A DNA stretch of 64,000 nucleotides from contig OV884056.1 of NCBI GenBank assembly GCA_930367215.1, positions 49,538,308-49,602,307 of the forward strand, given 5' to 3'. This DNA is from Pollenia angustigena (lineage: Eukaryota; Arthropoda; Insecta; Diptera; Polleniidae). Numbering within the stretch: the first letter of the stretch is position 1; each line of letters opens with the position of its first letter. The position numbers were made by a program, and so were the translations under genes. The notes beneath the pieces were generated by a model. It was not told the DNA's origin. It worked only from the letters and a program-made list of their open reading frames with translations, and did no database searches. This document shows, piece after piece, positions 22,729-34,789 of the stretch.

Positions 22729-23491
22729 AGGCTAAGTTAGGCGAACGTTGCTGTACCCGTAATGTACCGCACCGTACTGTAAGCACGTTGGTGCACTTAT
22801 AGAACGTTTAAAAACGTGTCATATGTTTTCCCATACATAAACAAAAAGCAATAGTATACATAAAACAAAACACACAGTGATGTGAATCAAAAATTTTCAA
22901 ATGGTGACCTTTGTGCAGAAAAGGTACACGTGATTTAAATTGTATTAAAACAGTATTTTGTGTATGTAAAAAATGTTAATAATTTAACATTTATATGATA
23001 GATTTACAATAAATAAATTTGTATTTTAGCATATATAAATTTTTAGCATACATATTTTGTAAATGTGCATACACCAAACAAGGTTTTGATACCATTTAAA
23101 GTCTTTTATATGTTTCACATTTCCATTGTATGTGTATGTATGTATATGCATTTGTTTACTTTAAACATCTAAACATATGTATATTTGTATATTTGAAAAT
23201 ATGTTGTATTTTATGTTATTTTGTCGCTATTCCATAGATAAACTGAAAAAAAGTACAAAAAAAAGAGCAAAATTATCCGCATTCAATGTAACATACAAGC
23301 CGCCCATCACTGTCTTACAAATGTCACGTAACAACGGCATGAAATTCTATTTTATACAGATTGATACGTTGCAACTACGGTACATTGCATTTCGGTAAGC
23401 TTTTGTATTGGTTTTCATATAACAAAAAGCGAGCAGCTGATTGATAGATACATTACAGATACGGTACAGCAACGTTCGCCTAACTGAGCCT
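22729..23491. mobile_element. 763-bp TTA-target element with ~30-bp inverted ends
   Basis: Left AGGCTAAGTTAGGCGAACGT followed by TGCTGTACC is inverted at the right with one or two mismatches. TTA flanks both sides (22726-22728, 23492-23494). TACCGCACCGTACTG-like words recur just inside both ends. No transposase frame. PIF/Harbinger-type, non-autonomous. Confidence 0.85.
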
Positions 23492-23494
23492 TTA

Positions 23495-24391
23495 GGCTGT
23501 AAGGATGTATCCATAGACCAAATATATATTAAATATATAAATAAATTGCAATTTGTTTCCGAGATATCGCCGTGAGGAAAATAGCATGTTCTTCGGAGAA
23601 ATCAAGTTTAAGCCAAAATCCGAAAAGCAGCTAAACTAGCAAAACCCAAATAGTTTTGATAAATAGTTTGAAAAATTCCACACGAGAAGGAGTTTGTACT
23701 GAATGACTTCAAAAGTGTTGCTCAGTGTAATCAAATCATGCATTTTAAGTAAAATAGATTAATGTCGTTGTGTTAGTATTCCTGGATCCTCAACCATATA
23801 AAAGTATACAGTGAACGTTTCAGTATAAATGAATTTGTTTTGAATACAGAATATACAAAGTGCAGAACATTGCAAACTGCGACAATGGAAAATTAACTGA
23901 ATGCACGCTTTTAGGTAACGCAAAATCCAAGCGGAGTTCATCACCGAAAATTCCACCTTCTTAAGTGTACAGTTTAGTTTTGATTATGATTCGAAAAGAT
24001 TTTGATCCATATATTTTTCTTGGATTGAAATCGGTTTTGCAGTTACCATCGACGCTGCTTGATACCTCAGCTTATTGGAAAATATAGAAGCACCTACGTA
24101 TGGGGTTTCTAAGAGACTGGGCAGCAACACATAAATACATCAATAGAAACACTGGATCTGCTACAGGACATTTTGGAATATCGATATTTTATGCGTCAGC
24201 GTATGCCGAATTTTTTACTTTGTGGATATTTGAAAGAACGTGTGAAATACTCACAGAGCACACACCAACTAGAAAGTAAAATTCAAGCGATAGCTTCGGA
24301 TATCTTTAAAATGCTTGGGAAATATCTTAGAAGAAGCAAGATTTTGGGAAGCTAAGAATGGGCTGCAATTATCCTCCCTCTTTTCGACGTA
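23495..24391. other. Unassigned DNA
   Basis: Two frames of about 60 codons carry no recognisable motif. No paired repeats seen. Confidence 0.5.
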
Positions 24392-24630
24392 CACAGAAAA
24401 AATTCTCCAAAATTTTTCACCAATTAAAGCATTAATCAAAAATAAAATCAGTTTTAATTAAAAATGTAATCAAATGAATTAAACGTTTAATCAAGTAAAT
24501 TAAACGTTTAATTAGTACTATTAACTGGTTTAATTGATACTATTAATTTGTTTACTGGTGCAAACTTAATTAATTTTTTAATTAATATCACAAATTTTTT
24601 AATTGAAATCAATTTTTATTTTTTTTTGTG
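24392..24630. mobile_element. TA-target MITE, CACAGAAAAAATT family
   Basis: It starts CACAGAAAAAATTCTCCAAA after TA and ends in the inverted, A-rich counterpart before TA. The interior has repeated ATTAAACGTTTAAT palindromes. Inverted relative to the copy at 54608-54864, with which it shares the AAAACTGATTTTATTTTTGA line. Confidence 0.7.
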
Positions 24631-24672
24631 TATCCATTACTTAGTTCCCGATATATTCAAAATTATATGTAT

Positions 24673-25035
24673 TCCCTTCGAACCTATAAGGAGCATAGGG
24701 CCTCAACAAACATCTTCCATTTAGATCTGCTCATCGCAATTGTTTTTACTTAGCTCCAGCTTTTATGCATTTTTCTAGCCGCTTCTTCGACTCCCCTGCG
24801 GGTTTCATTCGATAGAAGTTAGGAAGACTTGATCCGACAGTGGCTTACGGAGTGTCTGTCCATTCTAGTTCCACTTTCTTCTCTGTATTTTTACACACAA
24901 CGGCATTTGACGAATTTCAGCCCACAGATTGTTGTTTGAGATGGTTCGAGGCCAGAAGATTCATAGAACTCTTTGGAGACAATTATTTACGAAAACTTGC
25001 AAAATGTTCACGTCTCGGTAGGCAGGGTTCCTGGT
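24673..25035 (-). pseudogene. LINE reverse-transcriptase C-terminal fragment (RTE-like)
   Basis: Reading the minus strand from 25035: LQVFVNNCLQRVL, then a line ending NNLWAEIRQMP, then KWNWNGQTLR. After a shift come NPQGSRR and a W-poor stretch, then AMSRSKWKMFVEALCS. These match in order the C-terminus of a well-known LINE protein group (LQxFxNxCLRRI..ISNxxLW..P....RRWxWxGHxLR..WNPQGxRxRGRP..R.RWRxFVEALC). I place it near RTE/CR1-type LINEs without being sure of the clade. Several frame shifts and stops make it a dead relic. The catalytic domain is not present in the neighbouring sequence. Confidence 0.75.
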
Positions 25036-25055
25036 TTCCCATTCATTCAGATTAA

Positions 25056-28000
25056 AAATTAATTGATTTAAAAACCATAAGAGTATAAACTATTCAAACC
25101 CCTTCGCTTGCTTTCGGCCGCAGTGTAAAAATTTTACAATCAGCGAACGAATTTGGATGATTTGACAAATAAGGTATTGATATGGTTTAAAAAAGCACTG
25201 AATAAGACCCTCTAATACTTTGTAGTCTTTCCAAAAAAAGTGTTTGCTGATAATTTGATCATAGATAATTATTCCTCAGGCAGAATAGTCATTTTATTTA
25301 AGAGTTTAAAATCCTATTAAAGTAGGAAGTTTGCGTTTGTACAAATTTAAGTTATACTTTAGAGCTTAACTATTGTTATTTTAGGTCTACTAAATTTCTA
25401 TTATTTGAAAGTAAGCAATTTTCTAGCTGCTACAAAAATAATATTTTTACAAAAACAGGAAAAATCCTTAAAGATAATAAGAAAAACATAAAGAAAAAAT
25501 AAAAACTATAAGAAAGACACACGTTTTTAAGACTTCTCTGTTTTTCCAAAAAAAGCCCTGTGGTGTTCTTAAGAATTTCTATACTTTTATGTTTATTTTA
25601 CTTAAATATAATATTTGCTTTGAAGAGAAAATAAGATCCAAAAAATATAATCCATCTTTAGGCAACTTTTTGCTTCATCTTATTTTTCATTTGTTTTGTT
25701 TTGTTTGTCTTGTTTATTTTCTGTAGTGTCATTATTGTAGCACAATGGATGTGGGACTGGGAATAATGACAATGAAGAGAATATTATTTTTGTCTTAAGG
25801 AGTGGGCCAAGCCATCAACCCAACTTTGGCAACAAATGAATCTAATACACATGGAATGGCTTGTGTTTTGTGGATGAACCGGATGTTAAGGTAGACGGAA
25901 ATACTGAAATGTCATTTTTAATTGTTTACCGTTATCTGTTCTTAGACAATATTATCAAATACTTATTTATTAATACGAAATCTTTTTTGAAGGAGTATTG
26001 TGTCAGTAGCAGCTTATCCGTTAGAATTTTAGGATTTGTTTAAAATTAGGGATTCGACTAGTAGTCGATACAAGAAATTGTCCTTAATCTTGTATCTTTT
26101 CAAGGGGTTTTTAAATAACTTCCGCAATAGTCAGACATCTTGTAGTGCTGCCGGTAGAAGTTAAGTTAATGGGTTAATACGGTAAATGGGCTTTTAAAAG
26201 AGGCATCAATGGCAACCTTTATCTTTTAGCAACGTTTTTTTTTCCTATACTCGGAAAAGCTATCGGCAAATAACAACTGAATTGACTGAAGGGCTGTTAT
26301 CCTCTCAAATATCAAACGGTTCATAGAAAACAAATAACATTGGTCTACAAATTTGGAAATAAAATTGACTGCAGAAACGAATCATGTTTTTTAACTAATC
26401 TGGATGCGATGAATTCGAATCTGGCATCAAAATTGGGCTATCACGTCTTGTTCATGTTCGCATGCTGGCAATATTTCACAATTACTTATTTGACAGAAGC
26501 CCAAATTCATTCTAAGTCTTCATAATAGTCACGTTTAAGCATGTCAGGGAGATCGTGTGTTGCTGATTGAAGCTATTTTTGCTTTGTGTGTGCTGAATAT
26601 TTGGTTGGACAAAAAGGATATGTAATATCAGAATCATTTAAATATGCATATTTACATTATTTTGGTTTTGCAGTCAGAAACTTGCACAAACCGTGGGCAC
26701 CGACAATGTTTTGCATATTCTTCATTCGCATTTAGATTTTTTCCCAAAAAAATACTAGGTGCAGTGAGCACGAACAAGAGAGCGAGCTCACCAAGATTAA
26801 ATGAAAATTGAAAGAATTTATCAAGGATTTTGAGACAAAAGCATGCTGGAAGACTATTACTGGACTCTAACACGTGAAACCGAAATAACAAAATACAATC
26901 GACGTTCAAATAACGTCATTCACTAGTGATAAACTAGTGATTTTTTATGTAAAAACGAATTAAACACATTTTTTTGTTTCTCGAAAACCTGACCAGTGCC
27001 CATGTTTTGTAACTCTCGCGTCGATAAACTTTTTGATTAAAATGTGTGAAATGAAACAAAAATACCATAAATTGAAACAAACAGCTGTTTTTCTCACTAA
27101 ACTGTGTCTACTAACTTTTTTGACGAGTTCTAGCTGTCACTTTACGTAGAAAGTGTGTCTGTAACATTTTTGTGAGAAAAGATAATAGGTGCGGGTTCGC
27201 ACTACAGCAAAGATTCAGGGAAAACCTGAATAAAAGGGTGTTCTGGCTTTTCCGCAATAATAACTTGTTAAGTTTCATCTAATTCAACATTAAAATCAAA
27301 GCTGTAAAGAAAACAGGGACAAAATATTTCATTCAGTTCATTAATTTTTACTTCAACGAAAACATGAAATTTTTGTAACTTCTGCCAATTAATTTCCACA
27401 ATTTGTTTAATATCCATCACATCATAATGTCGTTGCTGTCACTTCAGTTAATTCTCATTTCTTAAATAAATATTTAACGAAAGAAATATTCTAAAAATGT
27501 GTAACATTCCGCCAAAGACAAAAGGAAGAAATAGAATTCACACAGAAATGAAACTATGACTTTATTACATGTTCGTTCATTTGTTGTGAGTCTTTTCCTG
27601 TCAGGCCTGTTTCCTGTTATTTTACCGTGAATCCAAAACAAGAAACTTGTTATGCCTTATTTTAATATTAAAAACAATTTTTATTTAAGTCTTTGCACAA
27701 TTTAGTTTGACATTGTTCTTAAAGAATAGAAAAAAAAATGATTCTCCTTCTTACAATAGCAAAATAATAAAATAGAATTTCAACGTAATCTCTACACAAT
27801 ACAAGACATTACAATGGGCCACAATGAGCAGCAAGTAAAGAATTAAAAAAAAAGAAAATATAACATGCAGAATATGACACAGCTGACGCACGAAATCGTA
27901 CAAGTTTTTAAGCAGAGTGTCCTTATTTTTCTTCCTTAATGTACAAAGGAAATTAAAAAAAAAAAAAACAAAAACAAAGGAACATAAACTGGCATCAAGT

Positions 28001-28426
28001 TTGATGAAGTATGACGACTGACTACATACAACACAGAACATTTTGTTGTTTTTTTTTATGTCATTCACATTTGGGTGTTTAAGTTCTTGTTTTTTTTTTG
28101 TGAGTCTTTATCTTTATGCTAATTTTGTGTTTATTTCGTAAAAAACTTTAAGCATTTCAAATTTGTGAATTTGAATATGCTAGTTAAAAGTTTTTATATA
28201 CCCGCATTTTTACAGTAAGATGAACCGTGAAATTTACATTCGCGAGCTATAAATGAATTAATTCGTTCGCGCAAACTCAAACGGAATAAGAATGCATTTT
28301 TTTTACCAGCATAAAATACTAAAGAGCGTTTTTTATGTGCGATAGAACTTATGAAAAGGTTAACCGTCAAACGAACTGTTATACTGCGCTCAATTTGTGA
28401 CATTTCTTATCAGTATACATTACACA
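25056..28426. other. 3.4-kb AT-rich stretch, nothing recognised
   Basis: Scattered short frames (for example 25861-26043, 26340-26525, 26652-26909, 27751-28068) show no motif I recognise and no clear splice-bounded exon structure. A small palindrome AATCACTAGTTTATCACTAG (minus strand, about 26923-26942) and CGGGTTCGCAC at 27192 were noted without interpretation. This interval could be intronic or intergenic. Confidence 0.5.
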
Positions 28427-29180
28427 GAAAGAAAAACACTTGAGATAAATTAAGTTTTTTATACATACTTAAAGTACGAGTCTTACTCAAAAATTAAAAT
28501 ATACTTAAAACAATCCTAAATGGGATTACTATCGAAAATCAATCCCGCAATTTCTTAAAATAAGTATAAAATTTCTAAGTCAAGTAAAAAAAAGATAGAA
28601 TTATTCGTTAGTAGTGCCACTCTGTGAATAAAATTACAGAGTGAGCCGTCTTAATCTCATATTACTAAAGGAGTGTGCAACACACTATCCCACAAAGTCT
28701 TAAGTATTTTACAAAACTGATTCACTGATCTTATTATTTTTTGAAAATTTTCAAAAATATTCACAACTTATCACAACAGGGTTGCGTTTTCGTAAAATAC
28801 TTAAGACTACTCAGCATTGCATTCTATATGCGTGAATACGCGCACGTTTGTCAAAGTTTGATGTAGAAACAACAACAAAGCCACACAAGTACCCAGCTCA
28901 ACTCAAACTCAAAATTTTAGCCATTTTTCAAACAATATGTTTTTTTAAGAGTTGACGTCACTGCACGCATCATATGTTTTTTCAAACTAATATGAAGATG
29001 TAAAATGAATGGCATTTATAAGAAGAAAGATTAAGAAAACAGCGGGGTTTTCACATTGCATATTTCTAATTAAAATATCTATTCGATATATTTTTTCAAT
29101 TTGCCCATTCCTACTATTGATACCACTTCGGATTGATTTAAGTACGAATGGATTGATTTTTCTTTTGAGTTTAGGAACAA
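28427..29180. mobile_element. Degenerate element(s) related to the TACTTAAATCAA MITEs
   Basis: TA CACAGAAAGAAAAACAC at 28425 and GATTGATTTAAGTACGAATG at 29132 resemble the two ends of the family at 9140 and 14387. Between them a nested fold contains TCTTAAGTATTTTAC at 28709 and its inverse GTAAAATACTTAAGA at 28793. Boundaries are uncertain; this may be two elements. Confidence 0.4.
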
Positions 29181-29315
29181 ATCATAAATTGATTCACGCT
29201 TGAACAACGATACCAAACTATTCAAATTTACTTTGAAAATCGATATTATATCACAAAATTGACTATTTAACAGGTTTATAATCAACAAAATTACCGCATA
29301 TGGAGTGAGACCAAT

Positions 29316-29752
29316 CTACAACAGTTCTTACGGTTCTTACGGTTTGGTGCGGTTTATACGCTAGAGAACTTAGTTCTTTAACAATAAAGCCGAAGCTCGC
29401 GTTAAGGTTAATGGAATTCTTTAGAATATGCATTATGTTGATCCAGGCGAGATATAGTTTCAATAGGATGGCGCTGCATGCCATACGGCGACCACAGCCA
29501 TCGTAGATTAATTGATTTCGAGAAGTGGGCTTGACTATGGCCTCCAAAGTCTTGCGGTTTGACACCTATCAGTTATATATTGTTCGGCTTCATGAAATCA
29601 CTGTATTATACTTTTAAAACCAGCAACAATTGACGGCTTGGATGTCAACATTGTTCGTGACGTACGACCATCAATGCTCGAACAAGTGTCCCAAAATTGG
29701 ACGTCCAGAATAAGCTTCTTAAAGGCCAGCTGCAGTCCCTGAATCATTTCCA
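29316..29752 (+). pseudogene. Tc1/mariner-type transposase relic, C-terminal half
   Basis: Plus-strand frames give in order: a QxDGAACHTATTAIVD line (family QQDGATCHTA, second catalytic D) at about 29455, then LISRSGL. A decayed C-terminal helix region follows, then a good run from 29622: KPATIDGLDVNIVRDVRPSM, then LEQVSQNWTSRISFLKAS and a stop. This tracks the family end (KPATIxxLExNIxxxIxxIRPxMLxxVxxNWTxRxxFIxASRGGH). Stops and shifts are numerous. The N-terminal half and first catalytic D are not seen upstream. Confidence 0.75.
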
Positions 29753-30731
29753 AATTTATTCTTTCACACATTTTGTTTATTTATATTTTATTTTTTGTGT
29801 TTTTTAAAAATTTTCAGTTCAGTTTCGATATACATATCGAGCTTATAGAAATACCCTTTTTATTTTGTGCCCACTACCAGTATATTTGCTCACACCTTTT
29901 CCCTCTTAAGTGACTCACGAAATTTTTTCCACCTTTCCTTCTCTTTTACGTACATTTTTTATTGCTGTAACGCATTAAAGTTTGTTTGTATTTTTTTTTC
30001 TTCATTAATTGCAAATTTCCATTAACAGACATTTGAAAAGGGGGTTAAAGCATTTGTGGCATGCCACAAATTATTCTTTGTTAATTTGGCTTAGCAAAGC
30101 CAATATAAATTTATGATATAATACACAGACGTAAGGACAGATATAAATTCAACATATGGGCATTTTAAATTGAAATTAATGACAGTTATCACCTTAAAAA
30201 TTTTCGCATGTGTAGCAACAATTATTTTTACTTATGTAAACTTTATAAAATTGTCCAACTAATTTACATATTTAGTTAATTGAATTTATAACGAAAATGG
30301 TGTGACTTAACCATTTTCTATGTTAGAAAAAAGTTATCCCAATGGAAACTTTGGGAATTTAGAATATAGAGTAATTGGCAATATTTTTAAACTGTTGCCT
30401 TTTTAGTTTACTAGTAGTGAAACGACACCGTTGCTAGTTGTCGATGCCTGGATGATAATAAAAGAATGACGTCCGAGCGGTCAATAAAACAATGTGGTCA
30501 AAAGAGTATCAGAGCTAGTGCTTGCTCAATAAAATCTGTAGTTACTTATAAACCTGTATTTAAATTATTGATTTACACATTAACTTTTCATTTAATTACG
30601 ATTTGACGTCAAAGTTGAATAAAGTTTTGTAATAAGGAACAATTTTGTTAAAATTTAATTGTCATTGTCGTCCAATAGTGTAGTAACAACCAAATATCAT
30701 ACGATTTCATATGTACAATATGATATGATAC
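29753..30731. other. Unassigned AT-rich DNA
   Basis: GGCATGCCACAAAT at 30059 and GGCTTAGCAAAGCC at 30088 echo a segment at 10796-10894. No gene. Confidence 0.4.
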
Positions 30732-30945
30732 TTCTGGCAGTTGTGAGCGAATACTTTTTCGATTCGAAAACAATTTTATTTCTAACTCGTTCAGTCGATA
30801 TTGAACAAATGGAAATTATTTTTCATTCTTGTCAAAACCCAAACAAATGCTTTACAACACTGAAAAAAAATTTCGGTTCGACTGAAAGAATAAGAAATGA
30901 ATTTGCATTCGAATCAAAAAAGTATTCGATCACGACTGCCGGAAT
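30732..30945. mobile_element. TTCTGGCAGTCGTGA MITE, uninterrupted copy
   Basis: Left TTCTGGCAGTTGTGAGCGAA and inverted right TTCCGGCAGTCGTGATCGAA, continuing through TACTTTTTcGATTCG. 214 bp. It serves as the empty-site comparison for the interrupted copy at 19782-20838. A 102-codon frame across it is incidental. Confidence 0.8.
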
Positions 30946-31200
30946 TAGCCTGCTGTCATCGTTTTAATACATCTGTAAGTCTATTAGGGTGTTCGAATTA
31001 TTCTTGTTCGATTAATCGAATAATTTTAGAGTATTAATTTTTCGAATAATTTAAAATGGCTAATATCGATTAAAGGATTAATCAATGAATTTATACCGAT
31101 TAATCAAAGGATAATATAAAGTATTTCTGTTAAAGGTATAATTTTTTTAAGTTTTAAGTCGAACAAACAAACTAAATGTATGTGTCCGTTGGAATTAAAA

Positions 31201-32003
31201 ACAAGTTAGAGTGCTATATTCGGCTGTGCCGAATCTTTGATACCCTCCACCGACAGTTCGAATGTTTAAGGAGTAATATCTGTATGATGTTATTATTTTC
31301 TCTAACTGTGAGGATTTGTTATTAATTATGGTTTTGGGCGACTAAACTGTTTTCCGGGAGTAGGGTTTCTATGGGGCCTAGGGTAAATTATGTACCGATC
31401 TTCACGAAATTTCACAGTATCATTTATAGTCCTATAAAACTGTGACGAGCCAAATTTTGTTACGCTAGCGTTATTTTTTGCGTTTTTAGGCGTACTAAAC
31501 TGTTTTCCGGGAGTAGTGTTTGTATGGGGCTTAGGGTAATTTATGGACGGATCTTCACGAAATTTAACAGCGTGATTTCCAGTCAAATAAAACAATTTTT
31601 TGCAAAATCTTATCTCATTCCGTGTCTTGTTCCAGCATTTATGTTATTTTCTGTAACAAAATTATCAATTTTTTTAGGTGGTGGTTCCACATTTTGATTC
31701 ATAGCTCTGGTCCTACTGAACCGATTTTGCTGGATTTCAATCTCAAGCGGCTTAGGATAACTACAAGCAATTTGGCACCAAGTTTGTTCATTTCTTTTGT
31801 GTTGTTCGAAAGTGAGCGTGTTTTCAACAGACGGACAGACGGACAGACGGACAGACAGACGTACATGGCTAAATCGACTTAGAATTACTCAAGGACCCAG
31901 AATATATATACTTTATAGGGTCTGAGATGAATAATAACAAAGTTTCACACGGAATGACAAACTTAATATACCCTCTTCACAACTAATTGTGGTGGAGGGT
32001 ATA
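31201..32003 (+). mobile_element. DINE-1/mini-me-like element with GACA microsatellite
   Basis: It begins ACAAGTTAGAGTGCTATATT, then GGCTGTGCCGAATC, then TACCCTCCACC, and ends GGTGGAGGGTATAAAA, the inverted form of that last phrase. A (GACGGACA) tract at 31828-31860 is the microsatellite typical of mini-me elements. An internal tandem duplication of about 153 bp starts at 31342 and 31495 (CTAAACTGTTTTCCGGGAGT). Open frames here are incidental. Confidence 0.7.
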
Positions 32004-32449
32004 AAAAGGAGTCATGTTAAGTGAGTAATTTAGCTTATATTTTTTTGTCAAATTTTTTCAACACAACTTACTAATTTTTTTTACAAAAGAAAAAACGACA
32101 AAGGTATGTTAACTCAAAGATTTATATTAATTTATCGGGTATGTTCTAGAAATCAAAATGAAGTGAAATTGAAATCGAACGATTATATAAATTCAATTAC
32201 TATTTTGTTGTTCTTGCAAAAATATAGATACTTAAAGAATAAAGTATATAAAATGGAATATTTTTATGAACTTTCATTACAAAATAGTTCATGCATTTCT
32301 GTCTTTAGAATGAGTTTGGTTTGAAAATATTGTACGAAAGATAAATCTAATAATGCTAAATGTAACAGGTATCAAAACTGTATTAACGTAAAGATTCTTC
32401 AACAAGTTTACGAATTTACCACTTACACAGTGGCTATAAAATAGTACTT

Positions 32450-32683
32450 GAAGAAGATGTTCCACCAACAAAATCAAAAGGGGCTACAAGTGGTCCAATG
32501 AATAAATATTTTAAACAAAATACTTCGATCGATTCTCTAAAGGAAATTATTTGCAGAAGCATAGCAGAGGATGGAATGTCCGGGAAAAGTTTTAAAAAAT
32601 CCCAAGTTATATTGACTCTTTTAAAATCTAAGTGCCCGAAAGTAAATCAACAATTTGGAGCTGCATTAACAAGTTTTATTTAA
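32450..32683 (+). pseudogene. hAT transposase N-proximal fragment
   Basis: An open frame entered without a start codon at 32450 and stopping at 32683. Residues read EEDVPPTKSKGATSG, then NKYFKQNTSIDSLKEIICRS, then IAEDGMSGKSFKKSQ. In hAT transposases the segment after the BED zinc finger has this layout: a basic spacer, then xxIxxxIAxDGxSFxxxxxS. That, and its position inside an 8-bp-flanked TAGGG element, supports the call. The BED finger, the catalytic residues and the C-terminal dimerisation domain are missing. It stops before the terminal repeat. Confidence 0.6.
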
Positions 32684-32904
32684 AAAAGAATCCTTATTTC
32701 CTCAAGTACTACTTTTTTCTAAAATTATCGAAAAAAAAAATTCGTAATTCATAAAATTTTTTGGATTTAGAATTATTCTATTAATCGATTATTTTTAAAA
32801 TTTTATTCGTTTAATCGAATAAGTTAAAAATGCCAAATATCGATTAATTGCTTAACCGAACAAAAATAAAACCCGGTTAATCAATTGAACACCCTAATGT
32901 CTAT

Positions 32905-33189
32905 TACGTCTTAATTAAGTTAATTTTGTTCTCTTACAATTGGCATACAAATTAAATTAGTTATTTATTAATTCAATAGAATAGTTATGAAATCAACAAA
33001 ATTAATTTGAAATTGCGGTTTAGAGCTCTCATATTTTTTACATAAAATATTTATAAATAAGTAAAACTTTGATTAATAAAATATTTATATTAAAAAAAAA
33101 AAACATTGATTAACCAAATTGGAATTTATTTGATAGGGAAAAAAGTATTTTCCTAACAACATATCCCCCCCTTGCGTGAAATTATCATA
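32905..33189. other. Unassigned AT-rich DNA
   Basis: No feature recognised. Confidence 0.5.
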
Positions 33190-33868
33190 TATGGGCAAAT
33201 CCCAGAAACAGTCCACCAACCAAACATTTTTTTAATTTAGTTTAATTTAATTTTATATTAAAAAATATGTATTTCAATGGTCATTAATGCAATAATTTTT
33301 ACCAAATCGTACCCCACTGCTGATTTCTTAATGTAATACGTGAATTTAGCATTATTTTAGGTGATTTTTGTGCTTAAAATAGCACTTACAGCAAACTTAT
33401 CAAAATATAAATTTCGTTAAAAAAGAAGTTGATATTCATTAGTTTAGAAATTAGTTTAAGAAATACAATTCATAAAAATATAATTTGTTTTGTTAAAATA
33501 AATAAAATATAATAATAAATTACTACTGGAAAAACTGTAGCATGCGTTACGTAGCGTGCGTCACAAAGGGTTCACGGTTTTGTCAAAAAATCACAACATT
33601 TTTTGGCTGCGAATAAGTGTATACCTTATCATGCTAAATTCGCTAAAAATAAGGAAAACGCACTTCAACCTTTGAAGTTACTTCCACTTTTTGTAGCGTG
33701 CGTCACAGAACTTTGTGATCAATTATTTCGCAACAAATGCTTGCTAAGAATTAATGTCAGTAAACACTATATATAAGTTGAAGCTATCTTTTTTGAAAGA
33801 CTAAAAAATGTTTATATTTCAATCAGAAAACGCGTGCGAATGTAGCGTTCGTCACGCAGGATTTGCCC
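33190..33868. repeat. Repeat with TAGCGTGCGTCAC motifs and short inverted ends
   Basis: TGGGCAAATCC at about 33194 is inverted near 33858. Inside, TAGCGTGCGTCAC occurs at 33551 and 33692, a variant TAGCGTTCGTCAC at 33842, and ATGCGTTACGTAGCG leads the first one. Spacing is about 141 and 150 bp. This looks like a non-autonomous element with repeated internal binding-site-like words. No target duplication found. Confidence 0.5.
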
Positions 33869-34789
33869 ACATGACAATTTTTTTGAAATTGAGTTTTTGA
33901 TGCAATCTTGTTTTACATTCAAAGAGACGTCACCTGGCAAAATATTGTAGGCGAATTCCACTTCGTTGCTACAAAAATTGAATGTATATTTTCATTTTGA
34001 TATTGCAAGCGAAAGCAGAGAAAAGTAGAAAAATGGCTGTCCTGTAAAATTTGGCTTTTGTAACATACGATAATTTCGCGCAAAGGGGTCGATACACTAA
34101 TAGCAAATAAATACACCATGGCCTTCAGAAAACTATTCAAGAATTTAACATTTTATTCCGAGTACAGTAATGGAAAATTAAGAATTTGAAATGATACCTT
34201 TCTAACCCCCAACAAATTATTGTACAGTACTCCCTCGGATTGTGCAACAGATTAAAGCAGCGAATTTAATGCTGTAATTCATCGGAAATATTAAAATATC
34301 ACGGTTCACATTACTGTAGTACTTTTTGAAAAATAAGAAAACTAACATTTGTTGCCTAGTAGTTAAAAAAGTGATTAAACAGATGCGAGTTTCTTAAATC
34401 AAGTTTTTCTTGATGAAATTCAAAGTATTCAAGTAAAGGACAGTGATTACTTGCTTATCAATTTCTTTACACTTTTGTTCCTAGGCAGAATTTATGGAAC
34501 CGTAGTTGCTCATAAATTTAGTGCATCACTTTCGGTGTTACCTGCATGTATTGCAAAGAGTCGTTCGTAGCCATCTCAATGCCTTTATTGTCCATAGAGC
34601 CAAATTATGGCTCTAACAGTAACAGTAACTGCAAAACTAAATAATTGGTTCTAGAGGACGATGGTCCACCTACTGCGTTCCTCGAATCTTCTGTCTAGGC
34701 GTCATCTTTGCAGCTAATGGATCCTTATCTTGCTCCTAATCTCGATAAAAATCGCCTCGATAAGTAAATCCGTCGACACTTTATTATAT
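33869..34789. other. Unassigned DNA with a possible short pogo-like end
   Basis: TACAGTACTCCCTCGGATTG at 34224 and an inverted CAGTAATGTG near 34317 could bound a tiny TA-flanked element, but the ends match poorly. No gene. Confidence 0.3.

Larger units (their letters stand above)
30985..32896 (+). mobile_element. hAT element, 1.9 kb, with DINE insertion
   Basis: The left end TAGGGTGTTCGAATTATTC and inverted right end TAGGGTGTTCAATTGATTA match the hAT start consensus (YARNG). The 8-bp flanks are AAGTCTAT (30977-30984) and ATGTCTAT (32897-32904), one mismatch. Subterminal ATTAATCGAAT/ATCGATTAA words repeat in both arms. A hAT protein fragment is retained (32450-32683). A DINE-like element sits inside (31201-32003) and is therefore younger. 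Confidence 0.85.

Noticed and set aside
34224..34319. Tiny pogo-like element with CAGTA ends and TA flanks.
   Set aside because: Beyond CAGTA the ends do not match, and TA flanks are uninformative in AT-rich DNA.
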